NCBI RefSeq assembly: GCF_001598215.1
Contig: NZ_BCXJ01000002.1
Span: 682,001 to 746,000, forward strand
Direction of reading: 5' to 3'
DNA: 64,000 bases
Source of the DNA: Shouchella clausii
Lineage (GTDB): Bacteria; Bacillota; Bacilli; Bacillales; Bacillaceae_D
Position 1 is the first letter of the stretch, and every line of letters starts with the position of its first letter. Below the pieces are notes generated by a model that was not told the DNA's origin, searched no databases, and saw only the letters and a program-made list of their open reading frames with translations. Positions 44,463-52,288 of the stretch are shown here, one piece after another. Both the position numbers and the translations under genes were made by a program.

Positions 44463-45884
44463 CTATGCTTTGTCTTTATAACGCTTTGAAAGCAATACGG
44501 TTAAGCTAAATGTCACGACAAACGCAATCACCATGCCGATCACATAATGGATTAATGAATCAGGGCGAATTGAAATAATCCCCGGCAATCCTGCAGCACC
44601 TAAAGCGACTGCTAAAACATTGTTCAATGTGATATAAGCGTTAGCAACTGCGGCTCCAACGAGTGCTGCAAAAAATGGATAGCGAAGTTTTAAATTAACC
44701 CCAAACATGGCAGGTTCAGTAATCCCGAGTAATGCTGAAATACCTGAAGCGGAAGCCACTCCTTTTAGCTTCTGACTTTTCGTTATAAATAGGACAGCAA
44801 GTGCGGCTGCTCCTTGGGCAATGTTTGCCATTGCTGCTGTTGGGAAGATAAATGACCCACCCGTTTTCGCCATATCTGCCAGCAGTTGTGTTTCAATCGC
44901 AATAAAGCTATGGTGCATTCCGGTAATGACAAAAGGTGCATATAAGAAACCTAGAATCGCCCCGCCGATAGGTCCGGCTGTTTCATATAGGAAAACAATG
45001 CCGTCTGTTAAGAAATAACCAGCAGAACGAGTCAGTGGTCCAACGAATGTAAACGTTAAAATACCAGTTATAAATAGACTTAATAATGGCGTTAGCAAAT
45101 TATCTAAAACAGTTGGGACGATCTTTCGCAAAAACTTCTCCAGTTGAGCCAAAATGTAGGAGGCAACTAATACTGGTAATACGGTACTTTGGTAGCCTAC
45201 CATCTCAATGTTAAAGCCAAGGATATTCCAAACAGGCACAGTGCCTTCTAGCTTTGCTACAGCATAGTCATTCCCATTTAACAAATCGGGATGAACCATT
45301 AACATCCCTAAGGCAGCACCTAAAAACGAATTTCCTCCGAACCTTTTTGCGGCCGAAAATCCTATGAGAACGGGCAAATAAACGAATGGCGCATTGGCAA
45401 ATGTATTAATGAGCGCTGCCAAATCGGCCATGTTTGGATATGCTTCGATCAACGACAAGTCATCAAAAAACAGTCCTGAGGCTGTTAAGACGTTATTAAG
45501 CCCCATTAACAAACCACCAGCGACAATCGCCGGAATAATTGGGACAAAAATATCAGATAGCATCTTTACAAATCGTTGAAGCGGATTTAATTTTTGATTC
45601 GCTGCATCTTTCACATCGACAGTGGACATTTCTTCCATATTTGTTAAAGCTGCAAGCTCCTGATAAATTTTATTTACGGTCCCACTCCCTAAGATAATTT
45701 GGTATTGACCACCTGTAGAAAATGTCCCTTTTACAATATCCATATCCTCAAGCTTTTTCTGATTAACATTGCTTTCATCATTCAAAACCAATCGTAGCCG
45801 TGTTGCACAGTGGGAAGCAGCAGCTACATTTTCCTTTCCACCTAACGCATCAAGAATCTCTTGAGCTTTTTGTCTGTCATTCAT
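44463..45884 (-). CDS. Sucrose-specific PTS permease, EIIBC
   Basis: This 473-residue permease takes up and phosphorylates sucrose. The EIIB domain (about 1-85) has the phospho-Cys26 in AAASHCATRLRLVL. The EIIC domain (about 110-465) has about ten helices and the motif GITEPAMFGVNLKLRYPF. No EIIA is fused, so it must borrow a glucose-type EIIA. I use ATG 45884, because GAGGGGAAATC precedes it and it starts at the EIIB domain; the ATG at 45914 adds an unrelated leader. First gene of the scr-type operon. Confidence 0.9.
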   Translation of the reverse strand: MNDRQKAQEILDALGGKENVAAASHCATRLRLVLNDESNVNQKKLEDMDIVKGTFSTGGQYQIILGSGTVNKIYQELAALTNMEEMSTVDVKDAANQKLNPLQRFVKMLSDIFVPIIPAIVAGGLLMGLNNVLTASGLFFDDLSLIEAYPNMADLAALINTFANAPFVYLPVLIGFSAAKRFGGNSFLGAALGMLMVHPDLLNGNDYAVAKLEGTVPVWNILGFNIEMVGYQSTVLPVLVASYILAQLEKFLRKIVPTVLDNLLTPLLSLFITGILTFTFVGPLTRSAGYFLTDGIVFLYETAGPIGGAILGFLYAPFVITGMHHSFIAIETQLLADMAKTGGSFIFPTAAMANIAQGAAALAVLFITKSQKLKGVASASGISALLGITEPAMFGVNLKLRYPFFAALVGAAVANAYITLNNVLAVALGAAGLPGIISIRPDSLIHYVIGMVIAFVVTFSLTVLLSKRYKDKA

Positions 45885-45921
45885 GATTTCCCCTCGTTTC
45901 AGATTTGAATTCAATCAATTT

Positions 45922-45939
45922 AATGTAAAGCTTTACATT
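45922..45939. promoter_or_regulatory. Sucrose operon operator O1
   Basis: AATGTAAAGCTTTACATT is a perfect 18-bp palindrome upstream of the PTS gene, the kind of site bound by LacI-family ScrR. Confidence 0.8.
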
Positions 45940-45952
45940 TTGGAGTAATAAA

Positions 45953-45966
45953 TAATGTAAAGCCTC
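45953..45966. promoter_or_regulatory. Degenerate half operator
   Basis: TGTAAAGCCTCACA shares the left arm of the two palindromes flanking it but has a poorer right arm. It lies between them. Confidence 0.5.
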
Positions 45967-45988
45967 ACACAACAAAGTTAAAACATAT

Positions 45989-46004
45989 ATGTAAAGCTTT
46001 ACAT
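45989..46004. promoter_or_regulatory. Sucrose operon operator O2
   Basis: ATGTAAAGCTTTACAT is a perfect 16-bp palindrome centred 66 bp from O1, which would allow looping repression. Confidence 0.8.
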
Positions 46005-46080
46005 TTAGTATATTAAAGGAAGCGATCCTGGACGTCAAGGTTTTCTTGTCTTACAGAAAACTTGATTCCACTATACCAAA

Positions 46081-46113
46081 AAGGAGAAAAGCTCCTTTCT
46101 CGCTTTTCTCCTT
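46081..46113 (-). terminator. Intrinsic terminator of the HAD pseudogene
   Basis: AAGGAGAAAAGC pairs with GCTTTTCTCCTT. On the minus strand the stem is followed by TTTTT. It lies just past 46123. Confidence 0.8.
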
Positions 46114-46122
46114 CAAGTGAGC

Positions 46123-46762
46123 TTATACCATCTCTTCTAACAGGGTAGGGCTTAACTGTTCCAATGAATCGATTGTGATATCTGCCAGCGATAAATCCAT
46201 TGCAATAGACCGATGCTTTCCCCCACCTTTTTTCATGCCTGCTCGGGTTGCTGCTAGTAAGCCATTCGATGAGTCTTCAATGACAATGCATGGTTCCGGA
46301 GCTTGGCCGAGCCATTTCGCCGTCTGCAGGAAAATCTCTGGATCCGGCTTGCTATCCGCAAATTCTTCTCCGCTCACAACCACATCGAATAGATGCGCCA
46401 ATCCACAATCTGTTACTATTCGGTTGATTCTCTCTCTGTCAGACGAAGATGCCAATGCTATACGGACTCCATTGCTTTTAAGGCTTTCAATTAAAGCCGG
46501 ACTGCGGGAAATTGAATGTCCTTAAAGCAACATTCTTTTCCTTGAAAGTATTCGTACTGATATTGGGTTAGTTCTTCTACCGTTTGGGAAAGCACACTAT
46601 GCTCCTTAATCAATTGCCATTTCCGTTTTGTGCAGCCACCAATCAATTGCAATCTGATTTCCTCGGGAACAGAAATCTTTAATTGCCGATATAAACAGGC
46701 TCACTGTCTACAATCACACCGTCCATATCAAAAATGACTGCATATGCGCCTTTCTTTTTCAT
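46123..46762 (-). pseudogene. HAD phosphatase (beta-phosphoglucomutase-like), frameshifted
   Basis: The gene begins MKKKGAYAVIFDMDGVIVDSEPVYIG with the catalytic DxD (DMDGV). It shifts frame to LKISVPEEIRLQLIGGCTKR and runs to FKDIQFPAVRL. It shifts again to ALIESLKSNGVRIALASSSDRERIN and ends with motif IVIEDSSNGLLAATRAGM. Two frameshifts leave three frames. The family would act on a sugar phosphate or a phosphoglycolate-like substrate. It follows the sucrose operon spacer but is read in the same direction as the DgaF-like gene, which ends 5 bases upstream of it. Confidence 0.8.
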
Positions 46763-46766
46763 CCTT

Positions 46767-47483
46767 TTACTTCCATTCCAAGCTGATTAACTGCTTGATT
46801 TTCTCCACTTCTGTTTTGCCAGTCTTTTGGTCAATCAGTGATGTATACAAATGAGGAATCACCGTTTTTGCCCCGTTGTCGAGACAGACTTGGACGATGC
46901 GCTCGACATTGTCCAAGTCGATTCCTCCTGTCGGCTCAAAGATCGTTAAACCGGCATTGACAGCTGCTTTGACCATTGCTGCGACTTCATCAAGACGTTT
47001 TTCTCCATCGATCGGATAAAACTTGACGGAATCTACACCAATTTCAGCAAGCATGGCCGCAGCCAGTTCACAGGAAACTTTTTCTTTGAAATTAGCACTG
47101 TGAGGCCCAGTGGAAATATAGACCTGACCAGCTGTCCCAGTTGGTTCGATCAGTGCATTGACGAGTGTCGTTGACGCCTTTAGCTCGCTCATTCGCCCAC
47201 GTGTATAGCCAGCTGCTGGAAAGACTTGATTGATATGGTTTGGCACCGTCTTGGCGGAAACATCAGCAACGATTTTCCACATCGCAGGGTCGCCAGCACC
47301 TAGCCCTACTGAAACAGGAATATCGTTGTTTTTATACAATTCCACCTGTTCAATGGCTTCTTTGGCCGATGGAAAATGTTTGACCATTACGCCTATGAGC
47401 ACACGGTCTCCAGCAACTTGCACTAACTCTTTTGCGTTTTCTACATCTTTGGCCAATACGTTGAAAATGACTTTTTGGTTCAT
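46767..47483 (-). CDS. KDGP aldolase family protein, DgaF-like
   Basis: This 238-residue TIM-barrel protein opens MNQKVIFNVLAKDVENAKELVQ. It has VSVGLGAGDPAMWKIVADVSAKTVPNHINQVFPAAGYTRG, typical of the DgaF (2-keto-3-deoxy-6-phosphogluconate aldolase) family of the D-glucosaminate pathway. It should cleave a keto-deoxy sugar-acid phosphate to pyruvate and glyceraldehyde-3-phosphate. A four-base overlap (ATGA) with the DgaE-like gene shows that the two steps are coupled. In Enterococcus the homologue belongs to the EF_0839 family. Confidence 0.82.
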   Translation of the reverse strand: MNQKVIFNVLAKDVENAKELVQVAGDRVLIGVMVKHFPSAKEAIEQVELYKNNDIPVSVGLGAGDPAMWKIVADVSAKTVPNHINQVFPAAGYTRGRMSELKASTTLVNALIEPTGTAGQVYISTGPHSANFKEKVSCELAAAMLAEIGVDSVKFYPIDGEKRLDEVAAMVKAAVNAGLTIFEPTGGIDLDNVERIVQVCLDNGAKTVIPHLYTSLIDQKTGKTEVEKIKQLISLEWK

Positions 47484-48604
47484 GAGGACTGCCCCTCTTT
47501 CACTATCCGTTTGATTTCACTTGCAATGATGTCTTCTTGTCCTTTCAGTAAAGGACGGGGGTCAACTGATAAAATCCCAACATTTACATAATGATGGCGT
47601 AAAAAGATGGCTGGGTTACCTGATTCAAGACGGTGGAGAAGCTCTGCCGCTGTCATGCCTGCTTTGCTAGGATCGACTTGAATTTGCGCACGATAAATCG
47701 CTCTTCCGGCCTCGTCTTGTTTGATCGAACAATGTAATCCTTTCACATCCGCCAAAGCATCGGCCAGCTTTGTCATACGTTCAATTTGTTCATCGCCATT
47801 GTCTTCCTTAAGCGGATATTGTTTCAAAGCGGCGATAAGTCCGGCAACTCCTTCTTTCCCAACTTTCATTGGCCGGCCAACCCCTTTGTATTGCATGCGG
47901 CACGCTTCCATCCATTTCTTTTTCCCGCAAATCAAACCAGAAGTGGGACCTTCCAATGCTTTTCCCCCACTGTAAATAACGATATCTGCTCCCATTCGGA
48001 TATATGTTTGAAAATCTTCTTCTGCCGCTGCATCAACAATGAATGGTAAATGGTGTTCCTTAGCAATCCTCATCATTGTTTCAAGGGACTGCATGCCTTT
48101 TTGAACAGCATGATGGGATTTTATATAGAGAAGTGCGGCTGTTTTCTCTGTAATCGCCTGTTCGATATGATCCGCTTCGACCTTATTCGCATTGCCAACC
48201 TCGACAGGTTTCCCGCCACCCATTCGCACCATTTGGGCAATGCTGGCACCAAAATGAACTTGCTGGCCTTTTTGAATAATCACTTCATTCCTGAGCCCTT
48301 CGGAGTCCGGCATTCTTTCGATTAATGAAAGATTTTTTCCGGTTATCACCGAAGCTGTGGCGATGGCAATTCCTGCTGCTGCGCCGCATGTAGGGCAGCC
48401 GTCTTCCGCTCCTGTGTATTCAGCGATCACACTGCCGGCGAATTCCATCATTTCATCGATATCGACATAATCTTGCGCGGCACGCTTTAGCGCATCTGCG
48501 ACTTTATCACTGACTGCAGACGCACCTAGAGCCGTCATTTTCCCACTGGCGTTAATGACTTTACGAAGACCCAACTGTGTAAAAAAACTCATTCGCTCAC
48601 TCAT
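47480..48604 (-). CDS. SelA-like PLP-dependent ammonia-lyase, DgaE-like
   Basis: This 374-residue fold-type I PLP enzyme is related to selenocysteine synthase. The PLP lysine lies in IYSGGKALEGPTSGLICGKK, and the family pattern LGLRKVINASGKMTALG opens the protein. In Salmonella DgaE removes ammonia from D-glucosaminate-6-phosphate to form 2-keto-3-deoxy-6-phosphogluconate. Here the substrate is inferred from that relation and the coupled aldolase gene. Start is ATG with a 4-base overlap downstream; upstream it is one base from the DUF4310 gene. Confidence 0.82.
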   Translation of the reverse strand: MSERMSFFTQLGLRKVINASGKMTALGASAVSDKVADALKRAAQDYVDIDEMMEFAGSVIAEYTGAEDGCPTCGAAAGIAIATASVITGKNLSLIERMPDSEGLRNEVIIQKGQQVHFGASIAQMVRMGGGKPVEVGNANKVEADHIEQAITEKTAALLYIKSHHAVQKGMQSLETMMRIAKEHHLPFIVDAAAEEDFQTYIRMGADIVIYSGGKALEGPTSGLICGKKKWMEACRMQYKGVGRPMKVGKEGVAGLIAALKQYPLKEDNGDEQIERMTKLADALADVKGLHCSIKQDEAGRAIYRAQIQVDPSKAGMTAAELLHRLESGNPAIFLRHHYVNVGILSVDPRPLLKGQEDIIASEIKRIVKEGQSS

Positions 48605-48605
48605 C

Positions 48606-49280
48606 CTATTCTAAAGAGATTGGAAATATTGCGCCAAAAATCATGGCGCCTAAAATCGCTCCGCCTGCTACTGGCTTTTTCCATATATAGAAAATCGCCG
48701 CACCAATGGTTGAACCAATTCCAATGGGGATCGAGGCACTTGCTGCAGAAAGGACAATTAACGGTCCGAGAAAGCGGCCCGATGTATTTCCTGCGCCCAT
48801 CATAATATCAGCACCAAACGTGGAGTTGGATTGACCGACTGTTAATTTGCGTATCGCTAAAATGGCATAGCCAACGAGTGCCCCTAACAAAGCGCCTGTT
48901 AGCAAGGAAAGGATAAAATTTTCAATCGGGGCTGTGATACCCGACGCTAGCAGGATCGCCGGCACGCCTATGCCAAGACCTGTTTGCAGGGATCCGCCAA
49001 TATCTAATATCCCTACGAGCGCACCTTCCAACACGCGGGCGAATAAAAAGCTCGCTCCAAAAGCGGCTGCTGCCCCGTAGCCTGCTCCTTGAATCCCGGC
49101 TTCCAACATAGCGACAATTGCTACATCATTAAAAGCGCCAATTTTATACACATAGTACATATGCGTTCCGGCAAAAATGCCTGACGAAAGAAGGGCGACA
49201 AAAATGGGAAAGGACCAGTCCGCATACCAAAACGTTTTATACATATCTTTTTCAGCGAGAGACTCTGATTGCGTTGTCAC
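48606..49280 (-). CDS. DUF4310 family membrane protein
   Basis: This 224-residue protein has about six glycine- and alanine-rich transmembrane helices, including GIQGAGYGAAAAFGASFLF and GGSLQTGLGIGVPAIL. No PTS, ABC or major-facilitator motif is seen. Its constant company with DUF4311, DUF4312 and SFCGS proteins suggests one subunit of a membrane transport system of unknown type. One base separates it from both neighbours, so expression is tightly coupled. Confidence 0.78.
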   Translation of the reverse strand: MTTQSESLAEKDMYKTFWYADWSFPIFVALLSSGIFAGTHMYYVYKIGAFNDVAIVAMLEAGIQGAGYGAAAAFGASFLFARVLEGALVGILDIGGSLQTGLGIGVPAILLASGITAPIENFILSLLTGALLGALVGYAILAIRKLTVGQSNSTFGADIMMGAGNTSGRFLGPLIVLSAASASIPIGIGSTIGAAIFYIWKKPVAGGAILGAMIFGAIFPISLE

Positions 49281-49281
49281 C

Positions 49282-50067
49282 TTACTTCACCTCTAATCCT
49301 AACAGTTTATGAAAGTCTAAAAGCCATTCTGGTGGAGCCATGTTCATGCTCTCCAATAACTGAATATCGAAGCCACGGAAAAATGCGCTTAAAATAAAGA
49401 GAACGATAACAGAAATAAGCAATGTCTTCGTTACTTTCGTCCAACCGCTATCGTCGACTCCCTTGCCGATTAATATTCCAAGCACCACACCTGGAACAGC
49501 ATTCCCCATAATCAAATGGGCAGCACCACCGAAAATCGTGCCCCAGAAACCAGAGCGCTTGCCAGCGTCTAATGCGGCCAACCAGAAAATGACGGGCATA
49601 ATCGGATCGATTAACAAATTTGCTGCCGGCACAAGGACGTGGACGGCAATCGCTTGCAATGATTCCGGAATCGCAGAAGCTGTCAAGTTCAAAAAGGCAA
49701 CGACGATAATCCCAATAATGCCGCCTGAAATCGCCATTTTTTTCGGATTATGTAGCGTATCTTCTGGGCGCTTGCCTTTGCGCATTAATACCGCTGCCGC
49801 CCAGTTAGGAATGATGCGGTGGTCCACATCTTGTGTGAAGGCACCTGCCCCGACAGAGGACGCCCACGCATTAAAGAAGAAGCCTAATCCGAATGAAAAG
49901 TGGGATGCCGCATCTCCCGCACAGGCATTTAGCTCCCCAAGTGTCCGGAATGCCCCCATTCCTTGTGCTTTTGGTGCATGGAACATCCGGGCAGCCCCAG
50001 CACCGACACCGACACCGACAAAAGCACCAATAATGATTGATTTTATTGCTACCTCTATCATCTCCAT
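49282..50067 (-). CDS. DUF4311 family membrane protein
   Basis: This 261-residue membrane protein has about seven helices and a soluble loop. Glycine-rich segments include IIGAFVGVGVGAGAARMFHAPKAQ and GTIFGGAAHLIMGNAVPGVVLG. The charged loop MRKGKRPEDTLHNPKK faces the cytoplasm. It has no recognised transport motif. It pairs with DUF4310 by order, and together they look like two membrane subunits of an uncharacterised permease. Confidence 0.78.
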   Translation of the reverse strand: MEMIEVAIKSIIIGAFVGVGVGAGAARMFHAPKAQGMGAFRTLGELNACAGDAASHFSFGLGFFFNAWASSVGAGAFTQDVDHRIIPNWAAAVLMRKGKRPEDTLHNPKKMAISGGIIGIIVVAFLNLTASAIPESLQAIAVHVLVPAANLLIDPIMPVIFWLAALDAGKRSGFWGTIFGGAAHLIMGNAVPGVVLGILIGKGVDDSGWTKVTKTLLISVIVLFILSAFFRGFDIQLLESMNMAPPEWLLDFHKLLGLEVK

Positions 50068-50081
50068 ATGTTTCTCCTCCG

Positions 50082-50435
50082 CTATTTATCCGCTACTTGC
50101 CCATTGCGGAAAATATGATTTACAATCCCATCAGGCGACTCGATTTTTTTAAAAGGAATCTCCTCTACTTTCAGCAGTGTAATCTTTACATCCACTTCTA
50201 TCTTGACCGTATACTCGCTTCTTTTTCTCGGGAAGAAAAAGAGCAAAAAGCGCTCCGTGTACGTATGCTCAATTGCTTCATTAACATGGATGCTTACAGG
50301 TTCAATACGGATAATCATCGCTTTATACTCATCCATCACTTTTCTCTGGATTTTCCCGAGCGCGGTGTTAATGGCAAGCTCCTTTGACTTTCCTTTGCCA
50401 CTTACTATCACTGTGTGCTGGACCATCTTCTCCAT
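50082..50435 (-). CDS. DUF4312 family protein
   Basis: This 117-residue soluble protein is made of beta strands with short helices: QHTVIVSGKGKSKELAINTALGKIQRKVM, then VSIHVNEAIEHTYTERFLLFFFP and TVKIEVDVKITLLKVEEIPF. No catalytic motif. It lies between the SFCGS protein and DUF4311, so it is probably a cytoplasmic subunit or adaptor of the same transporter. Confidence 0.75.
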   Translation of the reverse strand: MEKMVQHTVIVSGKGKSKELAINTALGKIQRKVMDEYKAMIIRIEPVSIHVNEAIEHTYTERFLLFFFPRKRSEYTVKIEVDVKITLLKVEEIPFKKIESPDGIVNHIFRNGQVADK

Positions 50436-50440
50436 CAGAT

Positions 50441-50803
50441 TTACCCTTGCACTTTCTTTAAATAGGCTTCCGTAATTCTCTTGCCAAGCTCTTCTGTATC
50501 CATAAAACCAAAACCGAGTACTTTTTTTCCTTCATTAATGGCTGTGATGCCTTCATCAACAGAACGCATGCCATAATGTGCTGGGTAGCCATATTTTGTT
50601 TGCGCAGTGATGGCACCTGCTCCACCGCTTCCACAGAATGAAATACCGATATCAGCATGCTCTGTATGCATCACATCACCAAGGCGCATGTCCGCACCAA
50701 CGCCGGATATGACAATCGCCTTCCCACCAGCAGCTTCAACGCCTTTTGCTACATGATGCCCTTTGCCTAAACGATCCCCAATAACAACCACAACTTGACT
50801 CAT
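50441..50803 (-). CDS. Glycine-rich SFCGS family protein
   Basis: This 120-residue protein has the family name motif ISFCGSGGAGA and a Rossmann-like or EIIB-like opening, VVVVIGDRLGKGHHVAKGVEAAGG. The lone Cys in SFCGSGGAGA is in a place that could be phosphorylated or metal-binding, as in PTS EIIB, but this is inference. It is the first gene of the four-gene SFCGS-DUF4312-4311-4310 block. Confidence 0.78.
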   Translation of the reverse strand: MSQVVVVIGDRLGKGHHVAKGVEAAGGKAIVISGVGADMRLGDVMHTEHADIGISFCGSGGAGAITAQTKYGYPAHYGMRSVDEGITAINEGKKVLGFGFMDTEELGKRITEAYLKKVQG

Positions 50804-50825
50804 TTTGACGTTCCCCCTCCAATTA

Positions 50826-51155
50826 TTAAGCCTTCATTTTAGCTGTTTCAAAATGGATAGAAAGCAAGTACTTCTCATCCTCATGCAAATCCGTCAATCT
50901 GTTGCACACTTTTTCTGCCATTTCGATTGATTGCTTAGATACTTCCTGAAATAGATGTTTATCGACAGGCTCGATTCGTTCCTTATGGGTGGAACGGTAG
51001 ACCATCGCTGAAAGATGGGACAATAACGATAGCTTCTGCGCGTCTGTCATCTGAATATGTTCTTGCCTGAATAGGTTTTCTGTAAATCGCATCACTTCCA
51101 TGCATAATTCCGAGTTTTCGCTCTTACGGTATAATTCTTGCACTTTCCCTTCCAT
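50826..51155 (-). CDS. Single-PRD-domain protein
   Basis: This 109-residue protein is one PRD-like helical domain: MEVMRFTENLFRQEHIQMTDAQKLSLLSHLSAMVYRSTHK, with histidines in places seen in phosphorylated PRDs, and LLSIHFETAK at the end. Without a DNA- or RNA-binding domain it could act as a phosphorylation sensor partner for the BglG-type regulator. It overlaps the amidohydrolase by 32 bases. Similar to EF_0829-type PRD proteins. Confidence 0.72.
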   Translation of the reverse strand: MEGKVQELYRKSENSELCMEVMRFTENLFRQEHIQMTDAQKLSLLSHLSAMVYRSTHKERIEPVDKHLFQEVSKQSIEMAEKVCNRLTDLHEDEKYLLSIHFETAKMKA

Positions 51156-52284
51156 TTTCCTTCGTGTATGCCACCTTTCCAGTCTTAACGGTTATATATG
51201 GGGTAAGCACTTGATGATAGCTCAGTTGTTCGCCTTCTGAATCAATGAGCGTAGACATTCCTTCTTCTTTGAGGCCGAATATCGTCACATCTGCTATCGA
51301 TCCAAGTCGAAATGTCCCTTGCTCTGTTAAATGAAGCGTATCGGCTGCTCTTTTTGTTACAGCGGCAACAACATCTGTCAATGGGTACCCTAGTGCAAGA
51401 AGCTTGGTCATCGTCACCATCAGGCTGCCTACTGGAGTTGCATAGTTGTTTTTATAAATATCTGTGCTTATCGTAAATGGGAGATCATAATTGTCCTTAA
51501 ATCTTTTCATTGTTTTATAGCTAAAGCTCGAAGTGCCGTGCCCCACATCGAAGCGGACACCTCTTTCAATGGCACTTCTTGCTTCCGGAATCATGTCTCC
51601 TGATTCAGTTAAAATTCCATGCTGCTTTCCATGAAAAGCATGCGTGACAATATCCCCCTGTTGAAGAAGGGGAAAGATCTCATGTAAAGGCGGCGGTGGA
51701 TTCCCGATATGGACCATGATTGGTTTGCCAAGCCGGTCTGCCAACTGTCTGGCGTGGACTAATGGCTTGATTCCACTGTTCTTCACAACGGAACCGCTCA
51801 TACGCGCTTTTATGCCTACAAGGCTCTGCTCTTGTTGAAAGATCTCGTTTGCTTCTTTTAGCGTCATTAACTCATCTAATTTGGCAAGCTCAGATAGGCC
51901 ATTACATAAACCTTTTCGTGACAGATTTAAAAAGGCCAATATCTCTGTCTTGCTTTTTTCGATCACGGTTTCCTTAAAGATTGGATAGTTCTCGTACCCA
52001 GCACTGCCGGCATCGACGATTGTCGTGACTCCCTGATCGATCCCTACTAAATCGGGCTCAATCCCCAGCTCGGTATAATCTTCAAAAACATGAGCATGTA
52101 AGTCGATAAAACCTGGCGCAACATAATGATTGGTTGCATCGATATACTGAATCTCTCCACCTACCTGTATCACATCTTCTACTGCAGTAAAAACACCATT
52201 GATGATGCCAATCTCTTTTTTGCTAATCGTTGAGGTTTCAGGGTCAATCACTAAGCCGTTCTGGATGATGATGCCTTGATTCAT
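51124..52284 (-). CDS. Amidohydrolase/deacetylase family metallohydrolase
   Basis: This 386-residue amidohydrolase has the metal site HxH in GFIDLHAHVFEDY, a lysine-like position after TTIVDAGSAG, and further metal ligands in PIMVHIGNP, DIVTHAFHGK and STDIY. The family includes dihydroorotase-like and N-acyl-deacetylase enzymes. In this operon it most likely removes an acyl or carbamoyl group from the substrate before the DgaE/DgaF steps. Four bases separate it from the regulator. Relatives are called EF_0837-type. Confidence 0.82.
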   Translation of the reverse strand: MNQGIIIQNGLVIDPETSTISKKEIGIINGVFTAVEDVIQVGGEIQYIDATNHYVAPGFIDLHAHVFEDYTELGIEPDLVGIDQGVTTIVDAGSAGYENYPIFKETVIEKSKTEILAFLNLSRKGLCNGLSELAKLDELMTLKEANEIFQQEQSLVGIKARMSGSVVKNSGIKPLVHARQLADRLGKPIMVHIGNPPPPLHEIFPLLQQGDIVTHAFHGKQHGILTESGDMIPEARSAIERGVRFDVGHGTSSFSYKTMKRFKDNYDLPFTISTDIYKNNYATPVGSLMVTMTKLLALGYPLTDVVAAVTKRAADTLHLTEQGTFRLGSIADVTIFGLKEEGMSTLIDSEGEQLSYHQVLTPYITVKTGKVAYTKENGRESARIIP

Positions 52285-52288
52285 ACAA

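Noticed and set aside
49463-50152. Long plus-strand frame of 229 codons
   Set aside because: It lies fully opposite the DUF4311 gene, has a proline- and alanine-rich composition typical of a shadow frame and no ribosome site.
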